A stretch of 64,000 nucleotides of DNA from Leptolyngbya iicbica LK (GCF_004212215.1 NZ_QVFV01000005.1:1-64000); one strand, 5' to 3'; counted from the first letter of the stretch, positions 44,216 to 54,106 are shown. Numbers and translations: made by a program. The notes: generated by a model from the sequence alone, not told the origin.

Positions 44216-45247
44216 GTGGCTGAAACCCGTTGGAACCATCGACATATCCTGTCGCTGTCACGGTTTACCCCAACTGACTACGACACTGTGGTTAATACTG
44301 CCGTCAGCTTTGACGAAGTGCTGTCGCGGCGAAACAAAAAGGTGCCGACTTTGCAAGGTAAAGTGGTCACTAATCTGTTTTTTGAGCCGTCGACCCGGAC
44401 CCGCAGCAGCTTTGAACTGGCGGCCAAGCGGCTGTCGGCGGATGTGCTGAACTTTGCCCCCGGTAGTTCCTCCCTGACGAAGGGTGAGACCATTCTCGAT
44501 ACGGCTAAAACCTATCTGGCCATGGGCGCTGACATCATGATCATTCGTCATGCGGCGACGGGTGTGCCCCATGCGATCGCCGCCGAGCTGGATCGGTTGA
44601 AAACCGGGGTGGGCGTGTTGAATGCGGGTGATGGGCAACATGAGCATCCGTCGCAAGCATTGCTAGATCTTTTGACCCTCTGCACAGTGCTGAATCCGGA
44701 AAAACCCAGCATTGATTCGCTCAAAGGCAAAAAGATTGCGATCGTGGGCGACATTATTCATTCTCGTGTGGCGCGATCCAATATCTGGAGTCTGACCGCC
44801 TGTGGTGCCACCGTTCACCTCGCCGGGCCACCCACGTTATTGCCACCGGAATTTGGGGCGGGATTTCAGCGATCGCCCGTCGATCCTCCCGATTTACAGC
44901 GTCAACTCGTCCAGCACACCGACCTCGATGCCGCTTTGGAGGGAGCCGATTTTGTCATGACTTTGCGGCTACAACGCGAGCGCATGACCCAACATTTGTT
45001 GCCCAGCCTGCGGGAATATCACCGCCAGTTTGGCCTCTCGCACCAACGCCTCCAAGCTTGTGCCCCGGATGTGAAGGTGTTGCATCCGGCCCCAGTCAAT
45101 CGTGGCGTCGAAATCACCTCCGAATTGATGGATGATTCGGAGCGCAGTCTGATTAGTCAGCAGGTCACCAGCGGCGTCGCCACTCGCATGGCCCTCCTCT
45201 ACCTCATCGGTACGGGCGGCCAGAGTGCTGCCGATATTGGCCAGTAA
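44216..45247 (+). CDS. pyrB: Aspartate carbamoyltransferase catalytic chain
   Basis: 343 aa, second step of pyrimidine synthesis. The start is a GTG at 44216 ([17 protein letters not shown]). Carbamoyl-phosphate site: [19 protein letters not shown] near residue 58. Further motifs: [17 protein letters not shown] (about 139-155), [14 protein letters not shown], and the aspartate loop [11 protein letters not shown] near 291. It is slightly longer than the E. coli enzyme, as is usual in cyanobacteria. No pyrI or pyrC is adjacent. Confidence 0.96.
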   Translation: MAETRWNHRHILSLSRFTPTDYDTVVNTAVSFDEVLSRRNKKVPTLQGKVVTNLFFEPSTRTRSSFELAAKRLSADVLNFAPGSSSLTKGETILDTAKTYLAMGADIMIIRHAATGVPHAIAAELDRLKTGVGVLNAGDGQHEHPSQALLDLLTLCTVLNPEKPSIDSLKGKKIAIVGDIIHSRVARSNIWSLTACGATVHLAGPPTLLPPEFGAGFQRSPVDPPDLQRQLVQHTDLDAALEGADFVMTLRLQRERMTQHLLPSLREYHRQFGLSHQRLQACAPDVKVLHPAPVNRGVEITSELMDDSERSLISQQVTSGVATRMALLYLIGTGGQSAADIGQ

Positions 45248-45364
45248 AAAAGTGGCCGTAGCAACCCTCAGCGTTGAACTATTTCGATAGGCAGTTGCTC
45301 ACCCTGACCAAGCCATAATTTGTCATCTGTGCCAATATCCAGGAAAGTCGAGTCGCCATGGCCT

Positions 45365-46309
45365 ATGAGAACCCAACAGCTCCAGATTTCTCACCTGACG
45401 GTTCAACTGATGGAGCATCCCGAAGTTTGGTCGCCGCTCAGTGCGGTGGAGATGCTCTCGTTTTTAGTCGAGCACGGCATTCTTAAAGCCTTAGACCAAC
45501 AACAGGTATTAGATTTTGGCACGGGTTCAGGCATTGTGGGCATTGTCTGCGGGCTGCTAGGCGCAACTTCGGTCACCCTGAGCGATTATTCGGCGATCGC
45601 CGCGCAAGTCGCCGCCGCTAATGCCCGTCAGAATGGCTTAACCAACGTGATGGGAGTGCAGAGCGATCGCTTCCAACAAATCCCTCCGACTCCTTACGAC
45701 TTGGTGATCAGCAACCCCCCGGTGCAGCCTTGGCTGTTCACGAACCTCGATCAGCCTGATAACCGGACTCAAGTCGCTGCGTGGAATGAAGCGGGAGCCG
45801 ATGGCCGTCTCGTGCTCGACGCGCTGTTGACCACGGCGATGCAGTTTTTAGGCCCGGGCGGGCGGTTGATTACCTCATCATCATCACGCCATGGGCATCG
45901 CCAAACCTTAAATTTATTAGATACCTATTGGCCCCAGCGCTGGCGCCAGATTTATGCCGCTCAGCATGCCATTCTGCCCGACTATCACGGCCCGTACATC
46001 CAGATTTGGCAACACTTACAGGCGTTAGATGGCGACTTACGAATCTATCAGCTAGACGAACGCGATCGCCGCTTTGCCCCCCAAACGGATGCGGCTGGCA
46101 ACCCCATCGTCATTACTGAATTGTCCTTATCGGGACCGCCTCAGCCCACGATCCTTCGCTTGCTACCGTCTGGCGACTGGGCCGCTGAGTCCCCCCAGGG
46201 CGATCGCCTCACAATCCTCAGTGCTCAGGACGATCGCTTGCCAGGAAAAGCCACCAGCGAGCACTGGTACTACGAATACTATCTATTCGAGGCCTGGCGC
46301 GAGGGTTGA
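45365..46309 (+). CDS. Class I SAM-dependent methyltransferase
   Basis: 314 aa from the ATG at 45365 (MRTQQLQISHLTVQLMEHPEVWSPLS). Rossmann methyltransferase motifs: VLDFGTGSGIVGIVCGLLGA (motif I, SAM loop), VTLSDYSAIAAQVAAANARQNG (motif II) and DLVISNPPVQPW, the N-P-P-V/Y motif of enzymes that modify nitrogen atoms of bases or amide side chains (PrmC/RsmC-like). The C-terminal 100 residues are an added beta-rich part. The substrate is unknown. A 14-bp inverted repeat overlaps its stop codon. Confidence 0.82.
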   Translation: MRTQQLQISHLTVQLMEHPEVWSPLSAVEMLSFLVEHGILKALDQQQVLDFGTGSGIVGIVCGLLGATSVTLSDYSAIAAQVAAANARQNGLTNVMGVQSDRFQQIPPTPYDLVISNPPVQPWLFTNLDQPDNRTQVAAWNEAGADGRLVLDALLTTAMQFLGPGGRLITSSSSRHGHRQTLNLLDTYWPQRWRQIYAAQHAILPDYHGPYIQIWQHLQALDGDLRIYQLDERDRRFAPQTDAAGNPIVITELSLSGPPQPTILRLLPSGDWAAESPQGDRLTILSAQDDRLPGKATSEHWYYEYYLFEAWREG

Positions 46310-46342
46310 GGGACGGACACCGGCTCCACAACCCTCGCGCCA
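46295..46342. terminator. 14-bp perfect inverted repeat overlapping a stop codon
   Basis: TGGCGCGAGGGTTG (46295-46308) and CAACCCTCGCGCCA (46329-46342), loop of 20 bases. The left arm contains the last codons of the methyltransferase gene and the first two bases of its TGA. There is no T run, so it may protect the mRNA end or act as a Rho-assisted terminator. Confidence 0.6.
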
Positions 46343-46390
46343 AATCGTTCATCCATTTGGAGTCCCTGTCAGGGCTCCTGTCTTGTCGCC

Positions 46391-46440
46391 CATCTACCAG
46401 GGGCGCTCATTTCTAGAGAACACCTGATAGATGGCGCCCC
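46391..46440. other. Pseudoknot-like arrangement of complementary arms
   Basis: CATCTA (46391-46396) pairs with TAGATG (46428-46433), and GGGGCGC (46400-46406) pairs with GCGCCCC (46434-46440). The order A-B-A'-B' gives an H-type pseudoknot, not a nested hairpin. It lies between convergent genes; function unknown. Confidence 0.3.
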
Positions 46441-46543
46441 CCTCAGCATTCAGGCTTATGCAACAGCCACCGATATCTCAATCGTTACGGCAATGGGTAG
46501 TGAATAGCGGAAACGGCTGTCGCATCTGCTTTGACACCGATGG

Positions 46544-47707
46544 TTAAGACTGCTGGCCGAGTAATTCGGCAATTTCATGGTGTTCGATCGGCGGTTTAGC
46601 GAGTTCGGCCTGGCGAGTATCAGTGATGAGCCAGTCGAGGGCAGCCGCCTGCATGTCAATGGAAGCGCCGGTCTTATCGACGCAGTAACGACCAAACACT
46701 AACTTGTCGACCAGGCGCACACCAGGGCCAATGCGAGAATATTCAAAGATGACACTGCGATCGACGATCGCGTTGCTGCAAATTGCGCAGTTCGGGCCAA
46801 TCATCGTCGGCCCAATAATGGTCGCGCCATCCTCGATGTGGGCTCTGGCTCCAATATAGACCGGCCCTTGGATGTCGACTTTGTCCCAGTTCACCTTGAC
46901 GTTTAATCCCGTGTAGATACCCGACTTGACCTCTTCCCCCGGAATATCGATGAGTTTGACCTGTCCAGTCATGACGTCTTGGATAGCTTGCCAATAGTCG
47001 GGGACTTTACCGATATCAACCCATTCAAAGTCCATGCGGATGCCATAGAAAGGGGCTCCGGCGGCTACTAATTTCGGGAACAGGTCTCCCCCAATGTCAT
47101 ATTCCATCCCGGCGGGAATGTAGTTGAAGATTTCGGGTTCAAAAATATAGATTCCAGTATTGATGTCAGTACTCAGGGCTTCTTCGACCTTGGGCTTTTC
47201 TTGAAAGGACTTAATGCGACCATCTTCGCCAGTAACCACGACGCCGTAGCTGGGCACCTGTTTGATCGGCACGGATTTCATCACGACGGTGGCGATCGCC
47301 CCTTTCTCTTTATGCTGGCGGACTGCCTCAGTTAAGTCGAGATCAATCAATGCATCTCCACACATGACGACAAAAGTGTCATCAAAAAAGGGCGAAAACT
47401 CCTGAATTTTTTTCATGCCGCCAGCAGAGCCCAAAGCATCGCCGACCAGTTGGCCATCTTCGATACGGCCCTCAAAGGAATACGCGATTTCAACCCCAAA
47501 GCGCTGACCATCCCGGAAATAGCCTTCGATTTCGTTGGCGAGGTGACTCACATTGACCATGATCTGGTCGAAACCATGATGCTTGAGGAGGTCAAGCAAA
47601 AACTCCATTACTGGCTTTTGCAAAATTGGGATCATCGGTTTCGGAATTGTATAAGTGATGGGCCGAACCCGTGTTCCCTTACCAGCGGCCAGAATCATGG
47701 CTTTCAT
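46544..47707 (-). CDS. NDP-sugar pyrophosphorylase (mannose-1-phosphate guanylyltransferase-like)
   Basis: 387 aa from the ATG at 47707 (MKAMILAAGKGTRVRPIT), with AAGGATG upstream; the frame back to 47767 lacks a site. The nucleotidyltransferase domain has AAGKGTRVRPITYTIPKPMIPI (signature G-x-G-T-R and the K of P-K-P) and FVVMCGDALIDLDL (metal Asp). A left-handed beta-helix follows from about 265 (VYIGARAHIEDGATIIGPTMIGPNC). Such enzymes make GDP-mannose, or UDP/dTDP-glucose; the sugar cannot be fixed here. It lies next to, and divergent from, the polysaccharide locus and may supply it. Confidence 0.9.
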   Translation of the reverse strand: MKAMILAAGKGTRVRPITYTIPKPMIPILQKPVMEFLLDLLKHHGFDQIMVNVSHLANEIEGYFRDGQRFGVEIAYSFEGRIEDGQLVGDALGSAGGMKKIQEFSPFFDDTFVVMCGDALIDLDLTEAVRQHKEKGAIATVVMKSVPIKQVPSYGVVVTGEDGRIKSFQEKPKVEEALSTDINTGIYIFEPEIFNYIPAGMEYDIGGDLFPKLVAAGAPFYGIRMDFEWVDIGKVPDYWQAIQDVMTGQVKLIDIPGEEVKSGIYTGLNVKVNWDKVDIQGPVYIGARAHIEDGATIIGPTMIGPNCAICSNAIVDRSVIFEYSRIGPGVRLVDKLVFGRYCVDKTGASIDMQAAALDWLITDTRQAELAKPPIEHHEIAELLGQQS

Positions 47708-47846
47708 AGGGCATCCTTGTGAACTTAAAAATACAACCTTAAAGAGAAATACACGCCTGAGAGTCAAATTTCAGCAGATTATCGAACTCAGCTCATGGAC
47801 TGCGATCGCTAATCAACCTTACCCACCGTATCCTTTGGCAGTTGGA

Positions 47847-47864
47847 GAATCTTCATCTCCTCTC
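47847..47864 (+). repeat. 18-base direct repeat, copy 1
   Basis: GAATCTTCATCTCCTCTC, identical to the copy at 47985-48002, 138 bases apart. Meaning unknown. Confidence 0.6.
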
Positions 47865-47984
47865 AAACAAGCACATGCTATCAGAGGATACCCGGAGCAA
47901 TAGAGAAGTTCACGCAAGGGTGAAGTGCTCTCTTTGCAAAGCTTCCACAAAGGCTACTGAGATTTACGGATTGCAGCCGTCGCT

Positions 47985-48002
47985 GAATCTTCATCTCCTC
48001 TC
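47985..48002 (+). repeat. 18-base direct repeat, copy 2
   Basis: Identical to the copy at 47847-47864 in the same gene-free region. Confidence 0.6.
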
Positions 48003-48506
48003 TCTGCCATCATCATTGCTCGTTGCTACTCCCAGTCAATCAGAATCGAGACTAACAAGTCCCAACACGTTGACTAATGCTGCCTATGCTTGCTCGCGCA
48101 CGAGCACTTTGCCCAGCGATTACCACGTCCGTGACCTGGCTACTCTCTCCCTGAAATAGCCGCCCATGTCAGTCGAATCGGCAGAATCATCACCCACATC
48201 GATTTTCATCAAACAACTGGGTACTCTCACTTAAGCGGAGTTGCGAGACATCGATGACTACTGTCTAGCAATAATTGCGAAATAGCAAATGTTCATAGCT
48301 TGATCAATGTGGAGACGGCTAACCCCAAGTGTAGGTTCACTCCACACCAAAATTATCGACAAGAATCCACGAGATAAGTTTTACTGTTCCACCAGCATGA
48401 CGCAAGCCAATCCTTGTTCATATTCCCATTCATTTGCCTCGGTCTTGGGGTATCCATGCTGACTAAAACCTTGATGCGGTAGCAAGATATTCTTTGAAGA
48501 ATTCCT

Positions 48507-50567
48507 ATGGTTAATCGGCTACAGACAACAATGACCTCTCAACCCTCTACCATCGCTGCGTCTCCAGGAGTGTCCTTCACCCCCCGACAAATGCTATGGC
48601 AGGTCGCGAAGAAATATCCTCTGAAAATTATCGCTAGCATTATCACCGGCTTTTCGGGTGCCTTATTTAACGGTATTGGCACCGCGTTGGTGGTACCGAT
48701 TATGTTGAGTTTGCTGGGGCAAGATGCGATCCTCAAAGACGGCCCGCCGATCTTCCAAATGCTCCTAGCCCCCTTTCAAGGTTTACCCGAAACCTATCGA
48801 TACGCCGCGATGGCATTAGCAGCACTGTTGCTGATTGTTTTAAAGAATGCCAGCAACTATTTGAGTGCACTCGCTTCTGGAATGCTCTCTCGGGCGATGA
48901 CTTCTGACTTGCAAAGGCAAGGCTTAGACATGATTTTGAGCGTTGATCTGGAGTATTTTGGCAAGGCTCAAGTGGGTGAACTCGTGAATCGGCTAGGCGG
49001 TGAAATGAACCGAGCTGCTACCGCAATCACTGCAACCATCCGACTCTTTGTGACCGTTGCTACTGTCTTGGTTTTTCTAGGCATACTGCTATCAATTTCT
49101 TGGCAACTAACCATTGTCGCCACCCTTTTACTACCCATATCAAGTCTGGTCGTGCAAATCTTGGTGAAACGGACAAAACACTACAGTCGGGCGTTCACTC
49201 GCCTGAACAGCTTGTATTCTGGAGGGTTGGTCGAGCTAATTAGCGGCATTCGATTGGTCAAGTCTGTGGTTGCCGAAGATCGAGAATATGAACGCTTTGC
49301 CGGGTATATCAACGAGAGAGAGGATCTCAACCTCAAAATCCAGATGAATTCTGGAATCGTCAATCCATTAGGTGAGGTGCTCAATATCTCGGTGTTATTT
49401 ATTTTGATCTTGTTAGCACGATGGCTATTTCAAGACCAACTCGCATCACTTGCTGCGGTCATGGTGACTTATCTGGTTCTACTTAATCGTCTGTTACCCT
49501 ACATCTCACAAGTCAACAGCGGTCGCAATCAACTAGCTCAAGTATCAGCATCAGTCGATATTGTTCATAACTTATTACGCACCGACAATAAATCTTTCAT
49601 GCAAAATGGTGCGATATCTTATTCCGGACTGAACGAAGGCATTGAGTTTAGAAATGTCTGTTTTCACTATCCAGATGTTCAAAATCCAGTACTTCAGAAT
49701 ATTAACCTGAAGCTACCAAAGGGGACTACGCTCGCCCTAGTGGGATCTTCGGGAGCGGGAAAATCAACCCTAGCGGACTTAGTGCCTCGATTTTTCGACC
49801 CGACAGCAGGTCAGATTTTAGTCGACGGCCAAGACCTCAAAAGTTTCAATATTGCTCAGATCCGCAAAGCGATGGGCATTGTCGGTCAAGAAACTTTTTT
49901 GTTCAATAACACCGTGCGCTATAACCTCGCCTATGGCAATTTTGAAGCCACGGATGCTGAAATCTTAGATGCGGCTAAGCGTGCAAATGCCTACGATTTC
50001 ATCATGAATTTGCCGGAGGGCTTAGACACGATGATTGGCGATCGCGGGGTGATGTTATCTGGTGGTCAGCGACAGAGATTGGCGATCGCTCGTGCTCTGG
50101 TGCAAAATCCCGAAATCCTCATTCTCGACGAAGCCACTAGCGCACTGGATACAGTTTCAGAGCGATTAGTCCAAGAAGCGATTGATGAGTTGAGTCGCGA
50201 TCGGACAACATTAGTAATCGCTCACCGCCTCTCAACGGTTCGCAAAGCTGACCAAATTGCCGTAATGGCGAGCGGGCAGGTCGTTGAGTTAGGAACTCAC
50301 GAAAGTCTCATAAAGCAAAACGGAACTTATAGTAAGCTTTGCCAGCTGCAGTTCCAGGATGAAAATTCAGAGCAAGATAGAACAAGTCAGCAAATAGCAG
50401 AAACTTCATACAAATTCCGCTCTAACTTGAACAACATGACAGGATTGTTGTCAATTTTAGAGTATGAAGAAGATGAAACTGAACATGCAAGTATCATGGA
50501 AAAGATACTTGAAATGCTCGAAGAAATGCTGCAAGATCTCGAGAAAGTTGAGGGCGGAGCATCCTAA
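48507..50567 (+). CDS. HepA-like ABC exporter (fused permease-ATPase) with C-terminal helical hairpin
   Basis: 686 aa. Residues about 25-330 hold six membrane helices of the MsbA/LipidA-flippase type. The ATPase follows (about 375-610): Walker A GSSGAGKST, signature LSGGQRQR, Walker B ILILDEATSALD, and the H-loop AHRLST. After the ATPase there are 55 extra residues (632-686) with the pattern of a histidine-kinase dimerisation hairpin, YKFRSNLNNMTGLLSIL then a second acidic helix, but with Tyr at the place of the phospho-accepting His. Such extensions occur in cyanobacterial HepA-type exporters. It is the first gene of the glycan locus and likely flips a lipid-linked glycan. An ATG at 48531 is an alternative start. 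Confidence 0.9.
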   Translation: MVNRLQTTMTSQPSTIAASPGVSFTPRQMLWQVAKKYPLKIIASIITGFSGALFNGIGTALVVPIMLSLLGQDAILKDGPPIFQMLLAPFQGLPETYRYAAMALAALLLIVLKNASNYLSALASGMLSRAMTSDLQRQGLDMILSVDLEYFGKAQVGELVNRLGGEMNRAATAITATIRLFVTVATVLVFLGILLSISWQLTIVATLLLPISSLVVQILVKRTKHYSRAFTRLNSLYSGGLVELISGIRLVKSVVAEDREYERFAGYINEREDLNLKIQMNSGIVNPLGEVLNISVLFILILLARWLFQDQLASLAAVMVTYLVLLNRLLPYISQVNSGRNQLAQVSASVDIVHNLLRTDNKSFMQNGAISYSGLNEGIEFRNVCFHYPDVQNPVLQNINLKLPKGTTLALVGSSGAGKSTLADLVPRFFDPTAGQILVDGQDLKSFNIAQIRKAMGIVGQETFLFNNTVRYNLAYGNFEATDAEILDAAKRANAYDFIMNLPEGLDTMIGDRGVMLSGGQRQRLAIARALVQNPEILILDEATSALDTVSERLVQEAIDELSRDRTTLVIAHRLSTVRKADQIAVMASGQVVELGTHESLIKQNGTYSKLCQLQFQDENSEQDRTSQQIAETSYKFRSNLNNMTGLLSILEYEEDETEHASIMEKILEMLEEMLQDLEKVEGGAS

Positions 50568-50745
50568 AACAGTAAGCTACTTTAGGATGCAAACAGTTTA
50601 CTCTTAGAAGTTCTTGCTATTGCCACCCAACTACCAGCCAAAAACTGTCAGCGATTTATTTCTTTTGTGCTTCAAAGATATGCGGTTTTTTTGATTATCA
50701 TGATTTCGCTGACACCCAATATTACAGTAACTCGTCAAACGCTTT

Positions 50746-51609
50746 ATGATTACTAATTTACATGTGATAGATCCTAAAAATATCGGGGATCTATATTCGT
50801 CGCCTCTAAAGTACTTTGATTTTCCAGGATATGCTTGCAAAGCTACTGATATACGTAGTTTTACTAGAGAAGACTTGCAAGACAACCATCTTATTGTTGG
50901 CGGCGGTGGGCTGATCTTCAACCGGTTTTTGCCTGAGTTTCAAACGATTGCGGCTGCTTTTACCAAAGGTAAGCGCATTTTATGGGGAGCTGGATATCAA
51001 ATTTATGGATGTAACCCAAGTCGATGGCCTAAAGACTTTGACTTTTCTCCCTATTTATCCGGCTTTGACTTAGTTGGGTTGCGAGATAAAGGCACTGCGT
51101 ACGAGTGGGTTCCTTGCCCTAGTTGTATGCACCCAGCCTTTGATAAAGATCGCACACCAGAACACGAGTTTGTTGTTTTTTCTCACAAAAAATTCCAGAT
51201 TAATATCCCAGGTCTACCGAGACTCTCTAATAAAGAAAGCAACTTTGAAAAAGTGTTAGACTTTTTGGGCTCTGGTGAGACTATCCTGACCAGTTCTTTC
51301 CATGGCGCTTACTGGGGAACACTCCTAGGGCGACGTGTACTGGCTTTTCCATTCAGCAGCAAATTTTTTACCTTACAGCACTCTCCGGCTTTTTATCCGG
51401 TAGAAAAATGGACTCAAGCAAAGTTTAAATTTGCTTTGTTTGGAAAAGTTTTGCACACGTCAAATTATGATAACGAGAAGTTCTCGTGTGTCACACAAAA
51501 CTGGATTCAACATGCTCTCAAGTCTCCTATTTACCCAGATCTTGTAGAAGAGTGTCGAGCGAAAAATCGTGCTTTCTATCATCAAGTGATGAATGTCTTA
51601 GCCGATTAA
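50746..51609 (+). CDS. Polysaccharide pyruvyl transferase-like protein
   Basis: 287 aa, GT-B-like fold of the polysaccharide pyruvyl transferase family. Typical blocks: N-terminal PKNIGDLYSSPLKYF (N-x-G-D), LIVGGGGLIF (about 50-59), RILWGAGYQIYG, and the C-terminal ILTSSFHGAYWGTLLGRRVLAFPF (S-x-x-H-G, residues about 183-206) that binds phosphoenolpyruvate in characterised members. It would add pyruvate ketals to a sugar of the exported glycan. AT-rich like the following genes. Confidence 0.8.
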   Translation: MITNLHVIDPKNIGDLYSSPLKYFDFPGYACKATDIRSFTREDLQDNHLIVGGGGLIFNRFLPEFQTIAAAFTKGKRILWGAGYQIYGCNPSRWPKDFDFSPYLSGFDLVGLRDKGTAYEWVPCPSCMHPAFDKDRTPEHEFVVFSHKKFQINIPGLPRLSNKESNFEKVLDFLGSGETILTSSFHGAYWGTLLGRRVLAFPFSSKFFTLQHSPAFYPVEKWTQAKFKFALFGKVLHTSNYDNEKFSCVTQNWIQHALKSPIYPDLVEECRAKNRAFYHQVMNVLAD

Positions 51610-51661
51610 TTATGGCCTTTAAATAAATGTGGATTTCATAGTCAATAGAGAGTAATAAATT

Positions 51662-52825
51662 ATGCTCGCTTCGAAACAGGCACAAGTAGTCGTTTGGCAA
51701 CCTTATTTTAGAGGTGGTGGAGCGGAAGCAGTTGCTCTATGGATTCTAGAAGCGCTCCAAGATGATTTTGATGTCAGTCTCCACACGTTGGCCAATGTGG
51801 ATCTAGCAAAGCTAAATATGATGTATGGCACCCATTTATCTGAAGAGAGAATTGAAGTGATTTCTTCAATTCCTAGAAGTTTAAGTGGCTTGGCCTATTC
51901 AGCAATGGCGAAAAGCGAAATCATCAGAATGGGGCTAGTATACCTGACTATTCATCATCTAAAAAAGAAGTCGTTGCAATACGATGCCGCTTTTTCTGCC
52001 TTTAACGCCATTGATATGGGATGCGTCGGCTTACAATACTTGCACTGGGTTCGTGTAGTTGAAACATCTCCAGAGAAAGCTCCACTTTGGTATCGCGCTT
52101 TGATGAAATGGGTTGACTTTTCTTATGAGAGTTTGCAGGATAATGTTTCGATCTCGAATTCATGTTACACGGCCGATCAAGTCAAAAAGACGTACGACAT
52201 GGATTCTATGGTTGTCTATCCTCCTGTAGTAACAGACATAGATGCACTACCTTGGGACAAAAAGGAAAAAGCTTTTCTTTGTAGCGGGCGACTGGTTGAA
52301 GCAAAGAGTCCTCATCGTGTAATCAATATCCTCAAAGCCGTTCGTCAAAAGGGCTTTGAGGTTGACTTACATATTACTGGTGGAGGTGGAGGAGTTTATG
52401 CAAATAAATATCAAAGAAGCCTGCGGAAACTCATCCAGGAGAACTCTGATTGGGTGCATTTACATCAAGATTTACCTTATGCAGATTATCTAAAGATTGT
52501 TGCAAAATGTCGCTATGGAATTCACTGGAAACCTGAGCCATTTGGCATCTCAGTTGCAGAGATGGTAAAGGGTGGCATGGTACCTTTTGTCAAATCAAAG
52601 GGAGGACAGATTGAGATCATTGGAGATGACCATGCTGAATTCCTTTCCTTTTCTAAGGATGACGAGGCTGTACAAAAGATAGTCAAGGTTCTCAGTGGTG
52701 AGAAATTGCAAGAGTCGCTTCGGCAATCGCTAGAAAAGCGCAAGAAACTTTTCACAACTCAAAGGTTCACGAAACAAATAAGAGATATTGTTTATGAGTT
52801 TATCGAGAACAAGAAAGTGTGTTAG
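51662..52825 (+). CDS. Glycosyltransferase family 4-like protein
   Basis: 387 aa, GT-B. The N-terminal YFRGGGAEAVALWILEALQDDFDVSL is the acceptor-side Gly loop. The C-terminal donor domain reads FLCSGRLVEAKSPHRVINILKAVR, VDLHITGGGGG, VHLHQDLPYADYLKIVAKCRYGIHWKPEPFGISVAEMVKGGMVPFV, including the E-P-F-G-I-S-x2-E motif (E-x7-E) of GT4 enzymes. It probably builds the glycan repeat, sugar unknown. It is 52 bases after the pyruvyl transferase gene. Confidence 0.88.
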   Translation: MLASKQAQVVVWQPYFRGGGAEAVALWILEALQDDFDVSLHTLANVDLAKLNMMYGTHLSEERIEVISSIPRSLSGLAYSAMAKSEIIRMGLVYLTIHHLKKKSLQYDAAFSAFNAIDMGCVGLQYLHWVRVVETSPEKAPLWYRALMKWVDFSYESLQDNVSISNSCYTADQVKKTYDMDSMVVYPPVVTDIDALPWDKKEKAFLCSGRLVEAKSPHRVINILKAVRQKGFEVDLHITGGGGGVYANKYQRSLRKLIQENSDWVHLHQDLPYADYLKIVAKCRYGIHWKPEPFGISVAEMVKGGMVPFVKSKGGQIEIIGDDHAEFLSFSKDDEAVQKIVKVLSGEKLQESLRQSLEKRKKLFTTQRFTKQIRDIVYEFIENKKVC

Positions 52826-53163
52826 GTAGCCCTTAACAGGTGAGTATATCCGAACACTCGTGGGTGAAAGTGCCGAAAACAAGTGTGCTTGGATTCGTTG
52901 GAAAGCGGAGCAACTGTCTAAAGTTCGGCATCTCGTTGTGGCTGCGTATACACAAGAAGTCCACCACAAGTATTTCTTCTTCGCATAAGAAATATCCCCT
53001 CAATTTAGAAGATAATTTAGCAGAAAATGCTTTCATCTGGTGAGTCTGTGGCATGAAGCCGATATTCCAGCAACTTAATTGGGTATTATCAGGATGTGCA
53101 TTATTAAATGCAAGGTCTGACTGCCAAGCTTCGGATGGATAAAACTTATCCAACTTTACTTAT
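52826..53163. other. Intergenic gap inside the glycan locus
   Basis: 338 bases. Frames exist on both strands (for example 52833-53153 minus, 106 codons) but none resembles a known protein. It may be a relic of a lost gene. Confidence 0.4.
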
Positions 53164-54057
53164 ATGAATAACCAGTTTTGTTTTTGCACACTGGCTGTAG
53201 GAAAGCGATATCGCTTGCATGCTCTGCAACTTGCCCAAGATTTGAGAAAATATGCTCCTGGTATCCTTCTTATTGTCTTAACTGATCAGACCGCTGAATT
53301 TGAGAATTCATCTAATGTTGAAGCGATTCAACATCAGCTTCAGAGTATTAAGGGCTATCATGATAAGCGCTTTGCAGTGGCAGCAGCGATCGAAAGATTT
53401 GAAACCTGTACTTTTATTGATTCAGACGTTCGTATTACTGCTCCCATAAACCAAGAGAGAATTAATAACTTTCCTCCTGGTTTGACTGCCCGTTTTGGTT
53501 GTAGCGTAGTCAAGCACAATCAAGGACTCAGTAATAAGAAGAAATCAACCAAGAGCTTATCTATTATTCAAGATATTGCAACCTGTCACAGCCTAGACAT
53601 CCAAGAAGTAAACTGGTTGCACGAATTTATGTTTACTCTACGTCGTCAAGATGATCGTGAACAAGACTTTCTAAGATACTGGCAAAATTTTTCCTACTAT
53701 TTTGAATTAAATGGCATCTACGATGGCGAGGGGAATACCATTGGGCTTGCAGCAGCAGCAGCAGGTTTGAATTTCACATTCCGTCGCACTGATTGGTTTT
53801 TGATTTTTAAGGATTGCATTGTAAAAGAGAAAATAAAAAATGGAGGGTTTCAGATAAAAAACGTTTCGAATCTCTTTAAAGAACACCAAAAAATTGAATA
53901 CCCTAGCCGTAGCCTATCCGCAAAAGTGAGTTTAAGAATCTCTAGGGTAATTCAAATATTCAATAGACATTTGCAGTTAAGACTACGTGCAATCCTTGAC
54001 TCAAATTTTCAGCGCTGGCTTGACAAACTCAAAGCTTCTAAGCTCACAGCTGAATAG
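53164..54057 (+). CDS. DxD glycosyltransferase-like protein, pair A copy 1
   Basis: 297 aa, GT-A-like. The N-terminal strand-helix (FCFCTLAVGKRYRLHALQLAQDL) is followed by LIVLTD and a D-x-D motif in CTFIDSDVRI (D86, D88), which would bind the metal-nucleotide sugar. LNGIYDGEGNTIGLAAAAAG (about 180-200) is shared with the next gene. It is about one-third identical by eye to the neighbour at 54107, so they arose by tandem duplication. Family name not certain; a sugar transferase is inferred from the fold pattern. Confidence 0.7.
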   Translation: MNNQFCFCTLAVGKRYRLHALQLAQDLRKYAPGILLIVLTDQTAEFENSSNVEAIQHQLQSIKGYHDKRFAVAAAIERFETCTFIDSDVRITAPINQERINNFPPGLTARFGCSVVKHNQGLSNKKKSTKSLSIIQDIATCHSLDIQEVNWLHEFMFTLRRQDDREQDFLRYWQNFSYYFELNGIYDGEGNTIGLAAAAAGLNFTFRRTDWFLIFKDCIVKEKIKNGGFQIKNVSNLFKEHQKIEYPSRSLSAKVSLRISRVIQIFNRHLQLRLRAILDSNFQRWLDKLKASKLTAE

Positions 54058-54106
54058 TCTATGTTATCTTTAATGCGAAATAATTTTTATCTTGCTTATT
54101 TTAGAA

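Larger units (their letters stand above)
47708..48506. other. Long intergenic region ahead of the polysaccharide locus
   Basis: 799 bases with no convincing gene. An 18-base direct repeat occurs at 47847-47864 and 47985-48002. The plus frame 47842-48159 covers both copies but has low-complexity Leu/Ser composition and is not supported. The promoter of the ABC exporter must lie in the right part. Confidence 0.55.

Noticed and set aside
47842-48159. 105-codon plus-strand frame ahead of the ABC exporter
   Set aside because: Leu/Ser-rich, includes both copies of an 18-base repeat in different settings, no domain or ribosome site.
52833-53153. 106-codon minus-strand frame between glycan genes
   Set aside because: No recognisable protein feature and no conserved motif; may be decayed sequence but cannot be named.
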